A stretch of 49,028 nucleotides of DNA from Mycobacterium sp. D16R12. Its GTDB lineage: Bacteria; Actinomycetota; Actinomycetes; Mycobacteriales; Mycobacteriaceae. The translations under genes were made by a program, and so were the position numbers. Under the pieces are notes generated by a model that searched no databases, was not told where the DNA came from, and saw only the letters and a program-made list of their open reading frames with translations. The stretch covers positions 1 through 49,028 of the forward strand of contig NZ_MAFC01000033.1 in the NCBI RefSeq assembly GCF_002013465.1, in the 5' to 3' direction. Below, piece by piece: positions 16,058 through 24,524 of this stretch (positions within the stretch are counted from its first letter, which is position 1; each line of letters starts with the position of its first letter).

Positions 16058-17137
16058 CTACCCGGCGGGCTGCGCCTCGGGGAACACCCACTGGCCGTCG
16101 AGAATCTGCGGCTGCGCGCGGTACAGCCTGACCGTGTAGTTCCAGCCCGGGGTGATCGGCAGGCAGTTCACCGTGGCGTCCGTGCATCCCCCGAACTGCA
16201 CGGTGGTATTGCCGCCGTTATCCCGCTGTGCGGTGACGTTGTTGAGCGAGTAGGCATTCCGGGCATTCGGGGTGAAGTACCCGTCCTTGTTGTAGACGGT
16301 GACCGACCAGAATCCATCGACCGGCACCTGTCCCACGGTGAGCCGGTACACCGTGGCGCCATCGTTCTTGGCGGGATTCACCGTGAGATAGAGGGCGTCC
16401 TTCTCAGGGTTCCCGCCCCAGGCCGATGCGGTGCCGATGAGATGGCGCACGGGGTCCGTGGTTTCCCTGGTGCCGAAGGTCGCCTTGGTATCGGGAAGCG
16501 TCGCGGCGAGCTGGAGCAGTCCGTCACGCACCTTCTGCTGACTTACATTGTCCCACTTGGGTACAACGAACTCTCCCGGGCGGTCTTGCCGAGCCACGAC
16601 GGCGTCCTGCAGGGCGTGGACCTGTGCGAGGTCGGCCGCATCGCTCGGGTTCACCAAGGTCCGCACCGCCGCGGCAACGTAGCGGGTACCGGCCTGCTCC
16701 TTGGTGATGGTGTGCTCGCCCTTGCCGTAGAAGACCGCAGGCACATAGTGGTCTTCGGTGATGAGCTGCAGCGACATGAACCGCTGCCCGGGATCCGGCA
16801 TCGAGATCGTTACCGGCCCCGCATCCAGGTCGAAGACCGCCGAAGAATAGAGCGTGTCGCGGTTCTGCCGGATGACCAGCTGCCTATCCAGCGGTGACAA
16901 TTCACGGATGTGATGGAAGGAGCCAAAGCCGCCGTCCTTCACGATGTTCCCGAAATAGCGGTCCGTCTCCGCCCGCACGAAGTTGTCCGGAGTGACGATG
17001 ATGGCACCCTCTGCTGTGCGCCGTTCGGGGGACGGCGTGTTCGGCGCGCTGGACGGGACTGCCGACGGTGGGGGTGCCGAGCACCCGACGAGCACTGTCG
17101 ATACTCCGACCACCGCACATGCCGCGAACCTCTTCAT
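16058..17137 (-). CDS. DUF1254/DUF1214-domain lipoprotein
   Basis: From the ATG at 17137 this is a 359-residue lipoprotein. The signal peptide MKRFAACAVVGVSTVLVGCS carries a lipobox (VLVGC), predicting lipidation at Cys19. A longer in-frame start 15 codons earlier would bury the signal, so I reject it. The body has a DUF1254-like N-terminal part (FVRAETDRYFGNIV, NRDTLYSSAVFDLDAG) and a DUF1214 C-terminal part (PVDGFWSVTVYNKDGYF, YSLNN, NCLPITPGWNYTVRLYRAQ). The family is widespread in mycobacteria; its biochemical function is not established. It follows the MarR gene by 41 bp in the same direction and may be under its control. Confidence 0.85.
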   Translation of the reverse strand: MKRFAACAVVGVSTVLVGCSAPPPSAVPSSAPNTPSPERRTAEGAIIVTPDNFVRAETDRYFGNIVKDGGFGSFHHIRELSPLDRQLVIRQNRDTLYSSAVFDLDAGPVTISMPDPGQRFMSLQLITEDHYVPAVFYGKGEHTITKEQAGTRYVAAAVRTLVNPSDAADLAQVHALQDAVVARQDRPGEFVVPKWDNVSQQKVRDGLLQLAATLPDTKATFGTRETTDPVRHLIGTASAWGGNPEKDALYLTVNPAKNDGATVYRLTVGQVPVDGFWSVTVYNKDGYFTPNARNAYSLNNVTAQRDNGGNTTVQFGGCTDATVNCLPITPGWNYTVRLYRAQPQILDGQWVFPEAQPAG

Positions 17138-17178
17138 AGCACCGAAACTACTCGCAGCCTTCCCGCCGGAGGCGCGGT

Positions 17179-17622
17179 TCAACAGGTGGTCGCATCCTCA
17201 CCCGCGATATCGCGCAGGGTTTGGAAGAGGTCGCCGCGCTGCTGTGCCGAAATACCCGATAACAGACGTTCTTCGGCCTCTTGCGCCAAGACATCTGCCT
17301 GCTTGAGCAAGGCGGTGCCGGAGCGGCTCAGCTGTGCCGGGCGCGCGCGGCCGGTGTCGACGGTGTCCGGCCGGGACACCAAACCGGCGTCCTGCAGCGC
17401 CTGCAGGACGGTGTTCATGGACTGCGGCGTCACATCCGTCGCACGGGCCAGATCCGCATTGGACCAGCCCGGATTCTTGGACAGCACCCTCATGCACACG
17501 TACTGCGGGAATGGCAGATTCAGCGGCGCCAACGCCTCCGCAATCTCCGAACGCAAGGCCGCCGACACGCGGTACACCAACGCGCCGAGCGGTTGCCATT
17601 CCTGCTGATCCATATCAGCCAT
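17179..17622 (-). CDS. MarR-family transcriptional regulator
   Basis: 147 residues from the ATG at 17622 (MADMDQQEWQPLGALVYRVS); an ATG at 17613 is a possible alternative. The winged helix is visible as NADLARATDVTPQSMNTVLQ followed by DAGLVSRPDTVDTGRARPAQLSRSG, the wing with the usual D-x-R pattern. It reads leftward, divergent from PadR and upstream of the lipoprotein gene, which is its likely target besides itself. A 6-bp inverted repeat (17604-17609 with 17614-17619) overlaps its start codons and could be an autoregulatory site, although it is partly coding. Confidence 0.87.
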   Translation of the reverse strand: MADMDQQEWQPLGALVYRVSAALRSEIAEALAPLNLPFPQYVCMRVLSKNPGWSNADLARATDVTPQSMNTVLQALQDAGLVSRPDTVDTGRARPAQLSRSGTALLKQADVLAQEAEERLLSGISAQQRGDLFQTLRDIAGEDATTC

Positions 17623-17687
17623 GTTGACACAGTCCCCGTCCTCCCGCTGAGCGGCCCGGGAACACCCTCGTCGGCATCCCACGTTGC

Positions 17688-17693
17688 TACCCT
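17688..17693 (+). promoter_or_regulatory. -10 box of a leaderless PadR transcript
   Basis: TACCCT is followed by 6 nt and then the ATG at 17700, with no Shine-Dalgarno. This geometry places the transcription start on the A of the ATG, typical of mycobacterial leaderless genes. Confidence 0.55.
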
Positions 17694-17699
17694 TGACCG

Positions 17700-18389
17700 A
17701 TGGCAGCAACCAGTTCGCCCGACGAACCGAATCTTGCTGCCACCAGCTGGACCATCCTCGGCATGCTCTCCTACGAGGAAGAGGTCTCCGGCTACGACAT
17801 CAAGAAGTGGGCGGACTGGAGTATCAGCTACTTCTACTGGAGCCCTTCTTTCAGCCAGATCTATTCGGAGCTGAGGAAACTCGAGAAGATCGGATACGCC
17901 ACCTCCCGGGTGGATCACGACAACGGCGCCCGCAGCCGTCGGCTGTACAAGATCACTCCGGCGGGCATGGCGGCCATGAGCCAGTGGGCCAATGAAACTC
18001 CCGCCGAGCCACAGGTCCTCAAACACAGTGTGGTGCTGCGCGTCATGCAGGGACACTTGACGGATCCGGCGAGGCTCAAGGAGATTCTGGAACGACATAT
18101 CGAGCACTCCGAGAACATGCAACGGCGTGCTGCACTGGATGCGGACGGCGCGGCGGCCCAGCCCGCCTGGGCGTACTCACGCGTGGCGCTCAAGTGGGCC
18201 GAGCGCTACTACGCGGCAGAGCGCGATCTCGCATTGATGATGATCGACGATCTCGCGGAGGCCGCCGAGGAGTTCGACACAGCTGACCCGGACGGCGGAA
18301 CGCCTCGCCTCGTCCCGGGTTACTGGCGCGAGGTCGAAAAGCAGGTAGACGCCGAAAAGCTTTCTACGCAAAAGGATACGTCGGAGTAG
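17700..18389 (+). CDS. PadR-family transcriptional regulator
   Basis: 229 residues. The N-terminal PadR winged helix covers about residues 12-95 (ILGMLSYEEEVSGYDIKKWAD, FSQIYSELRKLEKIGYATSR, RRLYKITPAGMAAMSQW). A C-terminal helical Vir_C-like dimerisation region follows (VLRVMQGHLTDPARLKEILERHIEHSENMQ). PadR proteins usually repress nearby detoxification or transport genes on binding phenolics or drugs. It faces the KstD-like gene convergently and is divergent from MarR; its target is not obvious. Translation appears leaderless. Confidence 0.9.
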   Translation: MAATSSPDEPNLAATSWTILGMLSYEEEVSGYDIKKWADWSISYFYWSPSFSQIYSELRKLEKIGYATSRVDHDNGARSRRLYKITPAGMAAMSQWANETPAEPQVLKHSVVLRVMQGHLTDPARLKEILERHIEHSENMQRRAALDADGAAAQPAWAYSRVALKWAERYYAAERDLALMMIDDLAEAAEEFDTADPDGGTPRLVPGYWREVEKQVDAEKLSTQKDTSE

Positions 18390-20096
18390 TCACCGTACCG
18401 CCGCATCCTGCGCGGCGATGTAGCCATACACCAGCCCCTGGGCAATCGTCGCCCCCGCGCCCGGATAGGTAGCGCCGAAGGCGTTTGCAGCCGTGTTGCC
18501 AATCGCATAGAGCCCCTCCATGACGCTGCCATCCTCGCGCAGTACACGCGCACGCTCGTCGGCGCGCAAGCCACCACAGGTACCGAGGTCGCTGAGCACC
18601 ATGCGAACCGCATAGAAGGGCCCGGCGTGCAGTGGCCGCAGGTTCGGATTCGGGGTCACCGTCGGATCGCCGTAGTAGCGGTCGTACACGCTGCGGCCCC
18701 GATGGAAGTCGATATCGTCACCGGCAGCCGACGATTCATTGAATCGCCGCACCGTGGCCAGGAATTCGTCCTGCGGGATCCCCGCCATGGGTGCCAGTGC
18801 GGCCAAACTATCGGCCCGGTGCGCGATCCCGGCCTCGAACCAGGCTGCCGGTATGGGCATGCGCGGATAAAGCTGGCCCGCAAAGACATAGCTATTGCGA
18901 TACTGCTGATCGAAGATGATCCACATCAATTCCACCGGGTCACCCGAGCGCTCTCGCTCCAGCACCCGCTGTCCGAACGACATGTAGTCGGTGGCCTCGT
19001 TGATGAAGCGTCTTCCGGTTTGGTCGACGATGAATGATCCCGGTAGCGATCGCTCCGCCAGCATCACCTTCGCGTCGCCGCCGGGCAGTGGCGACACCGC
19101 CGGGAACCACCATGCCTGGCTCATGGAATCTGTTGCCGCACCGCAATCTTGCCCAATCCTCACCGCATCGCCGGTGTTGGTGTCGGCGCCCAGGCTCATG
19201 TTCTCTCCCAGCGCCGCCGACTGGAATTTGTGCCGCATCTCCATGTTGTGGTCAAACCCGCCGGCCGCGAGCACCACGCCGCGGCGGGCGGTCACCGTGA
19301 TCTCGCGGCCCTCATGGGTGACCACCGCACCGCTGACACGTGCGCCCGTCGTGACCAGACGTACCAGCGGCGTGCCGGTCCAGATCGGGATGCCCATACG
19401 CAGCACGCCGGCGAACAGCCCCGCAGCCAGGGCCTGTCCACCCGCCAGGTAGCGCCTGCCCAGGACTGCCCCACCGACTCCCTGTGCGACTCGTTTCACG
19501 ATGAGCGGCAAGGCTTTACGCGGGAGTCGTGCCATCAGGTTCATCCACCGATAGTCGGCGCTGGTCACGGGCATCGGCACCGCGGGCGGCTTCATGACGC
19601 CCGGTTGCAGTCGATTTCGGTACGTGCCCAGCAAGGAGGCGTCGAACGGGCGGCATTCACATGTACGTCCGGTCGGGCTGCCACCGGGCTCCTCGGGGTG
19701 ATAGTCCGCGTAGTCGCGGCACCAGGTGAAGCGCATGGGCGTCAACCGGGTCAGCATTTCGACGGTCGCCGATTCGTGCTCAAGGAACCCGTCACTGCGA
19801 GCCTCCGGCGCGCTTCCCGCGACCACCGACCGCAAGTAGGCACGCGCCCGCTCCGGAGTGTCTCCCGTCCCGGCGGCCCGAAGCACCGGACTGGCCGGGA
19901 GCCATAGGGCTCCTCCGGAGCGGGCGGTAGACCCGCCCACGAAATGCGATTTCTCGACGATCAGCACAGACAATCCGCGTTCGGCGGCCGCCAACGCGGC
20001 GGCCATACCCGTCCCGGTGCCGACAACCAGCAGATCCACCTCGGTGTCATCCGCGACGGTTCCGGCCGGGATCAGCCCGTGGGGTGCAGCCGCCAT
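18390..20096 (-). CDS. FAD-binding dehydrogenase, 3-ketosteroid delta-1-dehydrogenase (KstD) family
   Basis: 568 residues of the KstD/fumarate-reductase flavoprotein family, which desaturates ring A of 3-ketosteroids. An FAD motif VVGTGTGMAAALAAAERG lies near residues 24-41, with FVGGSTARSGGALWLP after it. The C-terminal substrate/FAD region has LGTCGGL (about 503) and TYPGAGATIAQGLVYGYIAA (about 542-561), where the Tyr-Pro-Gly is typical of KstD enzymes. The ATG has GGAGG 9 nt upstream. It is divergent from kshA, matching the known enzymatic pairing of delta-1-dehydrogenation with 9-alpha-hydroxylation. It is probably an accessory paralogue with a different steroid preference; a delta-4 dehydrogenase or non-steroid substrate remains possible. 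Confidence 0.86.
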   Translation of the reverse strand: MAAAPHGLIPAGTVADDTEVDLLVVGTGTGMAAALAAAERGLSVLIVEKSHFVGGSTARSGGALWLPASPVLRAAGTGDTPERARAYLRSVVAGSAPEARSDGFLEHESATVEMLTRLTPMRFTWCRDYADYHPEEPGGSPTGRTCECRPFDASLLGTYRNRLQPGVMKPPAVPMPVTSADYRWMNLMARLPRKALPLIVKRVAQGVGGAVLGRRYLAGGQALAAGLFAGVLRMGIPIWTGTPLVRLVTTGARVSGAVVTHEGREITVTARRGVVLAAGGFDHNMEMRHKFQSAALGENMSLGADTNTGDAVRIGQDCGAATDSMSQAWWFPAVSPLPGGDAKVMLAERSLPGSFIVDQTGRRFINEATDYMSFGQRVLERERSGDPVELMWIIFDQQYRNSYVFAGQLYPRMPIPAAWFEAGIAHRADSLAALAPMAGIPQDEFLATVRRFNESSAAGDDIDFHRGRSVYDRYYGDPTVTPNPNLRPLHAGPFYAVRMVLSDLGTCGGLRADERARVLREDGSVMEGLYAIGNTAANAFGATYPGAGATIAQGLVYGYIAAQDAAVR

Positions 20097-20270
20097 CTGT
20101 GCATACCTCCGTCGAATTCGCGTGGACGGCAGCGAGGCTATGCCGCGGTACCCGCGCAGTGGCCGCCGATTCCCTCCCAGTGGGACACCGGCTGCGCGGG
20201 GCCACGACCGATGTCCGGTGAGCGGACCAACCCCCTGCTGCGGGCGGAAATTCGCTGTTAGAACGAATCC
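20097..20270. other. Divergent intergenic region between the KstD-like gene and kshA
   Basis: This 174-bp gap must hold both promoters. TAGAAC followed by 6 nt and the kshA ATG resembles a leaderless -10 (last base deviates). I see no convincing KstR or KstR2 operator; only an AAC half-site is present. Confidence 0.35.
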
Positions 20271-21425
20271 ATGACGACAGCCCAGTCAGATACCGATCGT
20301 GACTCTGTGAAGGTGCGAAGCATCGAGGCGGACACGACGCCCACCCGGTTCGCCCGCGGCTGGCATTGCCTAGGCCTGATCAAGGACTTCGGAGACGGAA
20401 AGCCGCACTCCGTCAACGCATTCGGTCAGAAGCTCGTGGTTTTCCGCGGCACCGGGGGAATGATCAGCGTCCTGGACGCCTACTGCCGGCACATGGGTGG
20501 AGACCTCAGCCAGGGCGAGGTCAAGGGTGACGAGATCGCCTGCCCGTTCCATGATTGGCGCTGGGGTGGCGATGGACGGTGCAAGAAGGTGCCGTACAGC
20601 CGCCGCACCCCCAAGCTCGCACGCACGGCCACCTGGACCACGCTGGAACAGGACGGCATGTTGTTCATCTGGAATGACCCACAAGGGAGCCCGCCGCCGG
20701 CGGATGTCGCGATCCCCCGAATAGAGGGCGCCGGCAGTGCTGAGTGGACCGATTGGCATTGGTACACAACTATTGTCAATACCAATTGTCGCGAGATCGT
20801 CGACAACGTGGTCGATATGGCGCACTTCTTCTACGTGCACGGCGCGCTGCCGACATACTTCAAGAACATCTTCGAAGGTCATGTCGCCACGCAGTACATG
20901 AACGGTGGATCCCGGCCGGATGTGCCGAGTCCCGAAGGTGTGGAGATGACCGGGCAGACGTCCGTCGCTTCGTACTACGGGCCCTCGTTCATGATCGACG
21001 ATCTCACCTACCACTTCGTCGGAGGCGATCAGCAATCGATCCTCATCAACTGTCACTATCCGATCGACGCGGATTCCTTTGTGCTGCAGTACGGAATCAT
21101 CGTCAAGAAGTCCCCAGCGCTGCCCGACGATGCCGCCATCAGCGCGGCCGTCGCACTCGGCGATTGGGTGAAGATCGGGTTTGAACAGGACGTGCAGATC
21201 TGGAAGAACAAGGCGCGCATCGACAATCCGCTGCTCTGCGAGGAGGACGGTCCCGTGTATCAGCTGCGGCGCTGGTATCAGCAGTTCTACGTGGACACCG
21301 AGCAGGTGGCCGCCGAGATGACCGACCGGTTCGAGTATGAGGTGGACACCACCCGCCCCGGGGAGGCCTGGAAGTCACAGATCGAGGAGAACCTAGCGGC
21401 CATGGCCGGGAGCGCATCCTCGTGA
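20271..21425 (+). CDS. kshA: 3-ketosteroid 9-alpha-hydroxylase, Rieske oxygenase component KshA
   Basis: 384 residues, the usual KshA length. The Rieske ligands are C72-x-H74 (YCRHMGGDLS) and C91-xx-H94 (CPFHDWRWGGDGRCK). The mononuclear-iron site is visible in DNVVDMAHFFYVH (about 177-189), giving Asp/His/His. Other KshA hallmarks are PTYFKNIFEGH, ILINCHYP and VYQLRRWYQQFYVD. It hydroxylates C9 of ring-B-intact 3-ketosteroids; with delta-1-dehydrogenation this opens ring B. It needs a reductase (KshB), which is not in this window. The stop overlaps the GTG of the following small gene by 4 nt. Mycobacteria and rhodococci carry several KshA paralogues, so the substrate may not be cholesterol-derived. 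Confidence 0.93.
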   Translation: MTTAQSDTDRDSVKVRSIEADTTPTRFARGWHCLGLIKDFGDGKPHSVNAFGQKLVVFRGTGGMISVLDAYCRHMGGDLSQGEVKGDEIACPFHDWRWGGDGRCKKVPYSRRTPKLARTATWTTLEQDGMLFIWNDPQGSPPPADVAIPRIEGAGSAEWTDWHWYTTIVNTNCREIVDNVVDMAHFFYVHGALPTYFKNIFEGHVATQYMNGGSRPDVPSPEGVEMTGQTSVASYYGPSFMIDDLTYHFVGGDQQSILINCHYPIDADSFVLQYGIIVKKSPALPDDAAISAAVALGDWVKIGFEQDVQIWKNKARIDNPLLCEEDGPVYQLRRWYQQFYVDTEQVAAEMTDRFEYEVDTTRPGEAWKSQIEENLAAMAGSASS

Positions 21426-21679
21426 TCCGCGCCGATAACCGTCTGGCGGACTCACCGATGGTACCGGTGGGCTGTCAGCGTTGTGGTGCAGAGGTTCTGG
21501 TGCGTAAGAGCAGCTGGCAGCAGACCAGCGTGCAATGGAATGCCGAGGCCGAATCGCGGTGTCGGCAGCGGCAGGACTGCACTGGATTGTTCCTGGTCTG
21601 CCCGGAACTGCGCGGCTCGATTCTCGATGCCGCACGCAGTGGACGGCTGCCCGTTCTCGCCGAAGAGTACGGCGTCTAA
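21422..21679 (+). CDS. Cys-rich small protein translationally coupled to kshA
   Basis: 85 residues starting at a GTG that overlaps the kshA stop (GTGA), so it must be translated with kshA. It has CQRC at about residues 18-21 and further Cys at about 47, 53 and 60, plus a conserved-looking end (CPELRGSILDAARSGRLPVL). The four to five Cys could bind zinc or a small Fe-S cluster, but the spacing is not that of a known ferredoxin. I do not recognise a named family. A role as an assembly or electron-transfer accessory to the Rieske oxygenase is inferred from coupling alone. It overlaps the convergent esterase by 4 nt. Confidence 0.72.
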   Translation: MIRADNRLADSPMVPVGCQRCGAEVLVRKSSWQQTSVQWNAEAESRCRQRQDCTGLFLVCPELRGSILDAARSGRLPVLAEEYGV

Positions 21680-22596
21680 GTCAACAGCTCGTCGACATCG
21701 CGGCATAGCCGCTCGATCGCGGCATCGGCGAGATCCAGGCTCGGCATTGTCATAAACCCGTGAATGGCGTTGTCGTAGCGCCGATACCGCACCGGAACCC
21801 CTGCCTGCTTCAGCGCCCGCGCGTAGGCCTCACCCTCGCTACACGGCGGGTCGTAGCGAGCGGTTATCACCACCGCCGGCGGTAGCCGATTCAGATCTGC
21901 GTGCAGCGGCGCCGCGTAGGGGTGCGTGCGCAGGGCCTGATCGGGTAGGTATTGGTCCCAATACCATTGCATCGCGGCGCGCGTGTTGTAGTAACCGTTC
22001 GCGTATTGCCGGTACGAACCGGTCTCGAAATCCGCGTCCAGAACTGGATAGATCAGGATCTGGCCCGCGAGTACCGGCCCACCCAAGTCGCGCGCCATCA
22101 ACGCGGTGACCGCGGCGAGGTTGCCTCCGGCACTGTCGCCGCCGACGAGCACACGCGCGGGGTTACCGCCCAGCATGCGGGCATTGCGTACCACCCAACA
22201 CGTCGCCAGAAACATATCCTGCGCGGCCGTCGGCCACCGGTGTTCGGGCGCCCGCCGGTAGTCAACCGACACCACCACCGCGGGCATCTGGTTGGCCAGC
22301 CGCCGACACAAGTCGTCATGAGAATCAGTGTCGCAGAACACGAATCCTCCACCATGGGCGAAGACGACGGTGGGCAGCAGGCCCGTCGCATCGGGGCGGT
22401 ACACCCGGATCGGTATCTCACCGCCGGGCCCGGAAGCACATTCGTCGGTAACTGAACGCATGGGCAGCGGCTCGGCTGACGGAGCGTACCGGGCGCGTAT
22501 CGCGGCGCGCGCTTGTGCACCCGTCATCTTCTCGACGCGCGGAAAACTCTCATTCAGTGCCGGAAGCAGTGCCGCGATCTGTGGATCGAGGGTCAC
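21676..22596 (-). CDS. Alpha/beta-hydrolase, HSL/LipH-type carboxylesterase
   Basis: 306 residues of the hormone-sensitive-lipase family. The oxyanion-hole motif is HGGGFVFCDTDSHDD (about residues 80-94), the nucleophile Ser is in GGDSAGGN (about 152-159), a catalytic Asp lies in YDPPCSEG or nearby, and the His in NAIHGFMTM near residue 283. It should hydrolyse short to medium acyl esters and is probably cytosolic (no signal peptide). The start GTG overlaps the IclR stop by 4 nt, so it is the second gene of an iclR-esterase operon. It could cleave the ester made by the Baeyer-Villiger monooxygenase in the same island; that link is inference. Confidence 0.92.
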   Translation of the reverse strand: MTLDPQIAALLPALNESFPRVEKMTGAQARAAIRARYAPSAEPLPMRSVTDECASGPGGEIPIRVYRPDATGLLPTVVFAHGGGFVFCDTDSHDDLCRRLANQMPAVVVSVDYRRAPEHRWPTAAQDMFLATCWVVRNARMLGGNPARVLVGGDSAGGNLAAVTALMARDLGGPVLAGQILIYPVLDADFETGSYRQYANGYYNTRAAMQWYWDQYLPDQALRTHPYAAPLHADLNRLPPAVVITARYDPPCSEGEAYARALKQAGVPVRYRRYDNAIHGFMTMPSLDLADAAIERLCRDVDELLT

Positions 22597-23453
22597 GCGT
22601 ACTGCATTGCGCGCGAGGTCATCTCAACACGGTCCGGAGAGCCGGTGGGGGAGGGTCCACCCCGCAGCGGTCGGATCGGCTGCAACGTGGGGGCAACCCG
22701 GGTCGGACCGTTCTCGACGTTGCGCCAGATGCCCATGGCCGTCATCCGCACCGGAGCCACCAGTCGCTGATCGAAGGTCATCCGCGGCATGGGCCCGGAC
22801 ACCGACACCGCGGCAACGGCATCGCCGATGCCGCCGATCGGCGCCGCCACACATCCGATGCCCTGCTGCAGCTCCTCGCGGTCAAAGGCAACGCCGTGCC
22901 CACGAACCTTGTCCAGCTCCGGGCGCAGCTGCGCCGCCGAGCCGATGGAGTAACGCGTCTTGCGGGCCAATGCGGTGAAACCGTCGAGGGTCTCGCCCCG
23001 GTACGCCAAGATCGCCTTGCCGGAGGCCGTACAGTGCGCCGGCTGGCGACCGCCGATGCGGGTGGCGACCGCGGCGCCCATCCCCGCGCCGATCTTCTCC
23101 AAGTACACGACGTCCGAGCCATCGAGGATCGACAGGTGGACCACCAGGCCGGTGGCGCGGTGCAACTCGTGCAGCATCGGCAGCGCCGCCGCGTGCAGCC
23201 GGTCCTGGTGCACCGCGAGGGATCCGAGCTCGACCAATCGCGTGCCCAGCTCATAGTCGCGGCCATCGCGCCGCAGCCAGCGCAGCTGCACCAGCCGCTC
23301 CAGCATGCGATGCACCGACGAGCGGGGAAGACCCGTACGCCGTACGAGCTGCGCCAGCGTGAGGCGGCCCGGGCCGTCGAAGGCGTCCAGCAGCAGCGAC
23401 ACCCGGTCGATGACAGCGCTGGGAGTGGCCGGCTCGGCGGTAGTGGTTGTCAT
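22593..23453 (-). CDS. IclR-family transcriptional regulator
   Basis: 286 residues from the ATG at 23453, which has GGGAGGG 5 nt upstream. An in-frame GTG at 23486 is less likely because it abuts the operator palindrome. The N-terminal winged helix covers RLTLAQLVRRTGLPRSSVHR, followed by MLERLVQLRWLRRDGRDYELG. The C-terminal effector domain carries the IclR signature HCTASGKAILAY and VAFDREELQQGIGCVAAPI. IclR regulators commonly respond to aromatic or ring-cleavage metabolites. It sits between the esterase (co-transcribed) and the HsaA/HsaC-like operon, with a 19-bp palindrome upstream. Confidence 0.93.
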   Translation of the reverse strand: MTTTTAEPATPSAVIDRVSLLLDAFDGPGRLTLAQLVRRTGLPRSSVHRMLERLVQLRWLRRDGRDYELGTRLVELGSLAVHQDRLHAAALPMLHELHRATGLVVHLSILDGSDVVYLEKIGAGMGAAVATRIGGRQPAHCTASGKAILAYRGETLDGFTALARKTRYSIGSAAQLRPELDKVRGHGVAFDREELQQGIGCVAAPIGGIGDAVAAVSVSGPMPRMTFDQRLVAPVRMTAMGIWRNVENGPTRVAPTLQPIRPLRGGPSPTGSPDRVEMTSRAMQYA

Positions 23454-23486
23454 GGTGCCCTCCCGCGGCGTTGGGGTCTCGGTCAC

Positions 23487-23505
23487 ATATGACTATTAGT
23501 CATAT
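23487..23505. promoter_or_regulatory. Perfect 19-bp palindrome upstream of iclR: probable operator
   Basis: ATATGACTA (23487-23495), a central T, and TAGTCATAT (23497-23505) form an exact palindrome 33 bp before the IclR start. It is markedly AT-rich against its surroundings. The most likely ligand is the IclR protein itself. Confidence 0.75.
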
Positions 23506-23562
23506 ATCTGTTTGTACCATGGGTGTGTCCGCCGACACAACCCCGGCGTGCGCCCCCAAACG

Positions 23563-23602
23563 CGAACAGACGCTCGGTGCGTGCGCACCAAGCGTCTGTT
23601 CG
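23563..23602. terminator. 18-bp hairpin downstream of the HsaC-like gene
   Basis: CGAACAGACGCT (23563-23574) pairs perfectly with 23591-23602; after one mismatch GGTGC pairs with GCACC around a 4-nt loop. It lies 23 nt past the HsaC-like stop. There is no T tract. It probably ends the leftward HsaA/HsaC-like transcript and insulates iclR. Confidence 0.65.
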
Positions 23603-23624
23603 TCGGGGAAGCGGTAGTGAGGAG

Positions 23625-24524
23625 CTACATGGCAGCCAGCGGCTCGCTGCCCGACCAGTCGTGGCCCCAATAGCTGTCCGCAGTGATTTCCTCGGCGGTG
23701 TAATACGTTTCGTCGACCCGCATCCCTTCGGTGCCGAACTCGATATCCCAGCCGCCTGGGGCCCGGACGTAGAAGGACACCATCTTGTCGTTGGTATGCC
23801 GCCCCAAGGTGGATGAGAGCGAGTAGTCGTCCTTGAGCACCCGATCCAGGGCCTGCCCCACGGCATCGAGGCTGTCCACCTCGACCATCACGTGCACCAA
23901 CCCCGGTGCACCACCGTGCGGTGCTGGGCAGAGCGCCAGGCTGTGGTGTCGCTCGTTGATACCCAGGAATCGCACCCGCATCGGGCCGAACTCCGGCGGT
24001 GCGGGAATGCGGAACGCTCCCCGTGGCCGGAACCCCAGCACTTCGGTATAGAAGGTGAAGGCGCCGCCCGGATCCGTGACCGGCAGCACCACATGTCCGA
24101 GCCCCTGGGCGCCGGTGACGAATCGTGCACCGAAGGGCGTCACCACCGGGCTGTGGTCCAGCAGCGGGCCGTGGAACACCTCCACGGTGGTGCCGACCGG
24201 GTCGCTGAAGGTCACTACCTCCTCGACCCGGCGGGCGTCGGCCTCCTCGACGGACAGCTGTTTCACGGCCGTGCCGGCGGCCTCGACTGCCTGCACAACC
24301 TCGCCCAACGCCGCACCGTCACGCACCTCCCAGCCGACCGTGACAACCTGATCGGCCTCACCCGGCACCACCACGATGCGCGCGGCGCGTTCATCCATGC
24401 GTAGATACAGCGCGTCGGGATCGGGTCCACTGCCTTCGGCGAATCCGAGCACTCGCAGAGCGAAGTGCCGCCAGCGGTCGATGTCCCGGGTCTGGACGGT
24501 GAGGTAGCCCAAGCTCTTCAGCAT
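23625..24524 (-). CDS. Extradiol ring-cleavage dioxygenase, HsaC/BphC-like
   Basis: 299 residues with two vicinal-oxygen-chelate modules. The Fe(II) ligands are His in GLGHVVLP (about 142-147), His in GLVHVMVEV (about 210) and Glu in GWDIEFGTEG (about 260-268). RHHSLAL, GRHTNDKMVSFYVRAPGG and WGHDW are typical of HsaC. HsaC cleaves the catechol 3,4-DHSA formed during steroid ring A degradation. The ATG shares its A with the stop of the HsaA-like gene (TGATG), giving strict coupling. HsaD and HsaB, usual partners in the core cholesterol cluster, are missing nearby, so this looks like an accessory copy possibly for another catechol. Confidence 0.92.
   Translation of the reverse strand: MLKSLGYLTVQTRDIDRWRHFALRVLGFAEGSGPDPDALYLRMDERAARIVVVPGEADQVVTVGWEVRDGAALGEVVQAVEAAGTAVKQLSVEEADARRVEEVVTFSDPVGTTVEVFHGPLLDHSPVVTPFGARFVTGAQGLGHVVLPVTDPGGAFTFYTEVLGFRPRGAFRIPAPPEFGPMRVRFLGINERHHSLALCPAPHGGAPGLVHVMVEVDSLDAVGQALDRVLKDDYSLSSTLGRHTNDKMVSFYVRAPGGWDIEFGTEGMRVDETYYTAEEITADSYWGHDWSGSEPLAAM

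Noticed and set aside
17604..17619. 6-bp inverted repeat at the MarR start codon
   Set aside because: It overlaps coding sequence and is short enough to occur by chance; noted only within the MarR entry.
20250..20270. KstR-like site before kshA
   Set aside because: Only an AAC half-site is present; the GTT half and spacing do not match, so I do not claim KstR control.
23454..23486. Longer IclR start at a GTG at 23486
   Set aside because: The ATG at 23453 has a far better Shine-Dalgarno, and the GTG directly abuts the operator palindrome.
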